This document shows positions 61,851 to 64,000 of a DNA stretch of 64,000 nt, in pieces (within the stretch, counting starts at the first letter, position 1; every line of letters starts with the position of its first letter). The notes beneath the pieces were generated by a model, which made no database searches, had not been told where the DNA came from, and saw only the letters and a list, made by a program, of their open reading frames with translations. The stretch comes from Hydractinia symbiolongicarpus (Eukaryota; Cnidaria; Hydrozoa; Anthoathecata; Hydractiniidae), in assembly GCF_029227915.1 (NCBI RefSeq), contig NC_079878.1, forward strand, positions 34,871,501-34,935,500, read 5' to 3'. Made by a program: the position numbers and the translations under genes.

Positions 61851-64000
61851 CATGTTGGTACGAACATGTGACTCAACCGTTGTAACTCAAACGGATTGAT
61901 ACTGTTAGAAAGACAATGAAAGGTAATTTCTGAAGCTGTCGCTATTTCTTCAGAGCGCGATAACGGCTAGGATTGGTCCCACAGTAAAAAATGGCTTATA
62001 AATCTAAATTTTTAAATAAAGCGCTACCACAGCGCCCAGTGTAATCGCTGAGTCCCGGCAATCATGTCAATTTAAGAAGAATGTTATTTCTTGGAGTCCA
62101 ATTGTCTCATTTATCACATTTATCAGGTCACAGTCCAAAGTTAGTTCATTTAGGTCCCGCCGTCAATCGTTTCGCTGTTAAAAGCCATACAACCTAGTAA
62201 TGTTGGAAAAATGTCACGAAATACATGTTGGTACGAACATGTGACTCAACCGTTGTAACTCAAACGGATTGATACTGTTAGAAAGACAATGAGAGGTAGT
62301 TTCTGAAGCTGTCGCTATTTCTTCAGCGCGCGATAACTGCTAGGATTGGTCCCACAGTAAAGAATGACTTATTTATCTAATTTCTGAAATAAAGCGTACC
62401 ACAGCGCCCAGTGTAATCGCTGAGTTCCGACAATCACGTCAAATTAAGAAGAATGTTATTTCTTGGAGTCCAATTGTCTCATTTATCACATTTATCAGGT
62501 CACAGTCCAAAGTTAGTTCAATTAGGTCCCACAGTCAATCGTTTCGCTGTTAAAAGCCATACAACCTAGTAATACCGGAAAAATATCACGAAATACATGT
62601 TGGTACGAACATGTGACTCAACCGTTGTAACTCAAACGGATTGATACTGTTAGAAAGAAAATGAAAGGTAATTTCTGAAGCTGTCGCTATTTCTTCAGAG
62701 CGCGATAACGGCTAGGATTGGTCCCACAGTAAAAAATGGCTTATCAATCTAAATTTTTAAATAAAGCGCTACCACAGCGCCCAGTGTAATCGCTGAGTCC
62801 CGGCAATCATGTCAATTTAAGAAGAATGTTATTTCTTGGAGTCCAATTGTCTCATTTATCACATTTATCAGGTCACAGTCCAAAGTTAGTTCATTTAGGT
62901 CCCGCCGTCAATCGTTTCGCTGTTAAAAGCCATACAACCTAGTAATGTTGGAAAAATGTCACGAAATACATGTTGGTACGAACATGTGACTCAACCGTTG
63001 TAACTCAAACGGATTGATACTGTTAGAAAGACAATGAGAGGTAGTTTCTGAAGCTGTCGCTATTTCTTCAGCGCGCGATAACTGCTAGGATTGGTCCCAC
63101 AGTAAAGAATGACTTATTTATCTAATTTCTGAAATAAAGCGTACCACAGCGCCCAGTGTAATCGCTGAGTTCCGACAATCACGTCAAATTAAGAAGAATG
63201 TTATTTCTTGGAGTCCAATTGTCTCATTTATCACATTTATCAGGTCACAGTCCAAAGTTAGTTCAATTAGGTCCCACAGTCAATCGTTTCGCTGTTAAAA
63301 GCCATACAACCTAGTAATATCATAAAAATATCGGTAAATACATGTTTTTACGAATATGTGACTCAACCGTTGTAACTCAAACGGATTGATACTGTTAGAA
63401 AGACAATGAAAGGTAGTTTCTGAAGCTGTCGCTATTTCTTCAGCGCGCGTTAACTGCTAGGATTGGTCCCACAGTAAAGAATGACTTATTTATCTAATTT
63501 CTTACATAAAGCGCTACCACAGCGCCCAGTGTAATCGCTGAGCTCCGGCAATCATGTCAAATTAAGAAGAATGTTATTTCTTGGAGTAAAAATTTCTCAT
63601 TTATCACATTTATCAGGTCACAATCCAAAGTTAGTTCAATTAAGTCCCACAGTCAATCGTTTCACTGTTAAAAGCGATGCAACCTAGTAATATGAGAAAA
63701 AAATCGGTAAATACATGTTTTTACGAATATGTGACTCAACCGTTGTAACTCAAGCGGATTGATACTGTTAGAAAGACAATGAAAGGTAGTTTCTGAAGCT
63801 GTCGCTATTTCTTCAGCACGCGATAACTGCTAGGATTGGTCCCACAGTAAAGAATGACTTATTTATCTAATTTCTTAAATAAAGCGCTACCACAGCGCCC
63901 AGTGTAATTGCTGAGTTCCGACAATCTCGTCCAATTAAGAAGAATGTTATTTCTTGGAGTCTAATTGTCTCATTTATCATATTTATCAGTTCACAGTCCA
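61851..64000. repeat. 6-monomer HOR, copy 2 (cut by window end)
   Basis: Order: 61851a, 62224a, 62596a, 62969a, 63341d start, 63714d, the last cut at 64,000. Close copy of 59,615-61,850, except that the third monomer starts as type a (ccggaaaaatatcacg before it) where copy 1 has a type d start. Marks cccgccgtcaatcg at 60,665, 62,156 and 62,901 show the combined 4-, 2- and 6-monomer spacings. Confidence 0.92.

Larger units (their letters stand above)
1..64000. repeat. Single tandem satellite array, ~372-bp monomer, fills the window
   Basis: The same unit recurs from the first base to the last. Successive catgtt motifs lie 372 or 373 bp apart in most cases, with recurrent 332-bp forms. All copies are in the same orientation, and no unique sequence, transposon or gene interrupts them. 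A typical monomer runs: catgtt start; ccgttgtaactcaaacgg; gatactgttagaaagacaatga; ctgaag...cttcag; gcgcgataac; ggtcccacagt; an AT-rich stretch; gcgctaccacagcgc; gctgagt; aagaagaatgttatttctt; tttatcacatttatcagg; gtcccacagtcaatcg; aacctagta. Long arrays organised in nested higher-order repeats are typical of eukaryotic centromeric or pericentromeric satellites. I do not recognise the family and cannot name the organism. No open reading frame of gene length is present. Confidence 0.98.

Noticed and set aside
1-64000. CRISPR array or bacterial repeat locus
   Set aside because: The repeat unit is about 372 bp with no unique spacers and no cas genes. The variation is spread through the monomer as in satellites.
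1-64000. CENP-B box
   Set aside because: I looked for the core pattern TTCG....A..CGGG and its reverse complement in the subtypes. The partial hits, such as ttcgtccca and tcccggcaatcacg, do not satisfy the fixed positions.
1-64000. Inserted transposon, rDNA, tRNA or telomere sequence
   Set aside because: Monomer starts can be followed without a gap from 6 to 63,714. All length changes are explained by the 40-bp and 70-bp deletions, the 111-bp fusion and indels of one to a few bases, leaving no room for foreign sequence.

Overview
The whole 64,000-base window is one uninterrupted head-to-tail array of a single tandem satellite with a basic monomer of about 372-373 bp. I see no gene, RNA gene, transposon, CRISPR array, microsatellite tract, telomere repeat or unique sequence anywhere, and no inversion: every monomer reads in the same direction. 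Taking each monomer to start at the 'c' of its catgtt motif, I count about 175 starts by eye, from position 6 to position 63,714. An array of this size and hierarchy points to a eukaryotic nuclear genome, probably a centromeric or pericentromeric region in a long-read assembly. The species cannot be told from the sequence, and I do not recognise the family as alpha satellite, minor satellite or any other named one. The monomer is AT-rich by eye but keeps many CpG sites.

Five monomer subtypes can be told apart by the first 30 bases and by later markers. Type a reads gaacatgtgactc. Type b reads gaatacgtgaccc, with gcgtgcgat downstream. Type c starts catgttgctacg. Type d starts catgtttttacg. Type s is a 332-bp short form lacking about 40 bp in the middle, with cttatcgct across the gap. 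Rare aberrant forms are a 484-bp monomer (14,370) and two 303-bp monomers (46,955 and 50,532).

Layout: 1-377 type a; 378-6,586 type b block with 8-mer and 5-mer higher-order repeats (HORs); 6,587-10,685 mixed a/c block with a duplicated dimer; 10,686-12,879 second type b block; 12,880-14,853 mixed block ending in the 484-bp monomer; 14,854-25,345 an 8-monomer HOR of 2,981 bp with a 4-monomer contracted copy; 25,346-27,521 an a/b/d bridge; 27,522-34,678 a short/long block with a 7-monomer HOR of about 2,487 bp; 34,679-45,904 a near-identical second copy of 22,004-34,678, offset 12,675 bp at first and 11,226 bp after a 1,449-bp four-monomer indel; 45,905-46,954 bridge; 46,955-54,109 two copies of a 10-monomer HOR (3,577 bp); 54,110-59,614 older mixed block; 59,615-64,000 a 6-monomer HOR (2,236 bp), the second copy cut by the window end.

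The pattern is what repeated unequal crossing-over and gene conversion would leave: HOR units of 2, 4, 5, 6, 7, 8, 10 and 34 monomers are nested within one another. The middle (about 15-46 kb) holds the most recent, nearly identical duplications. Each monomer carries several short dyad symmetries, including a 20-bp near-palindrome at the monomer start. These are the best candidates for a conserved function, such as protein binding or non-B DNA, but that is inference. All comparisons were made by eye, so small differences may have been missed.
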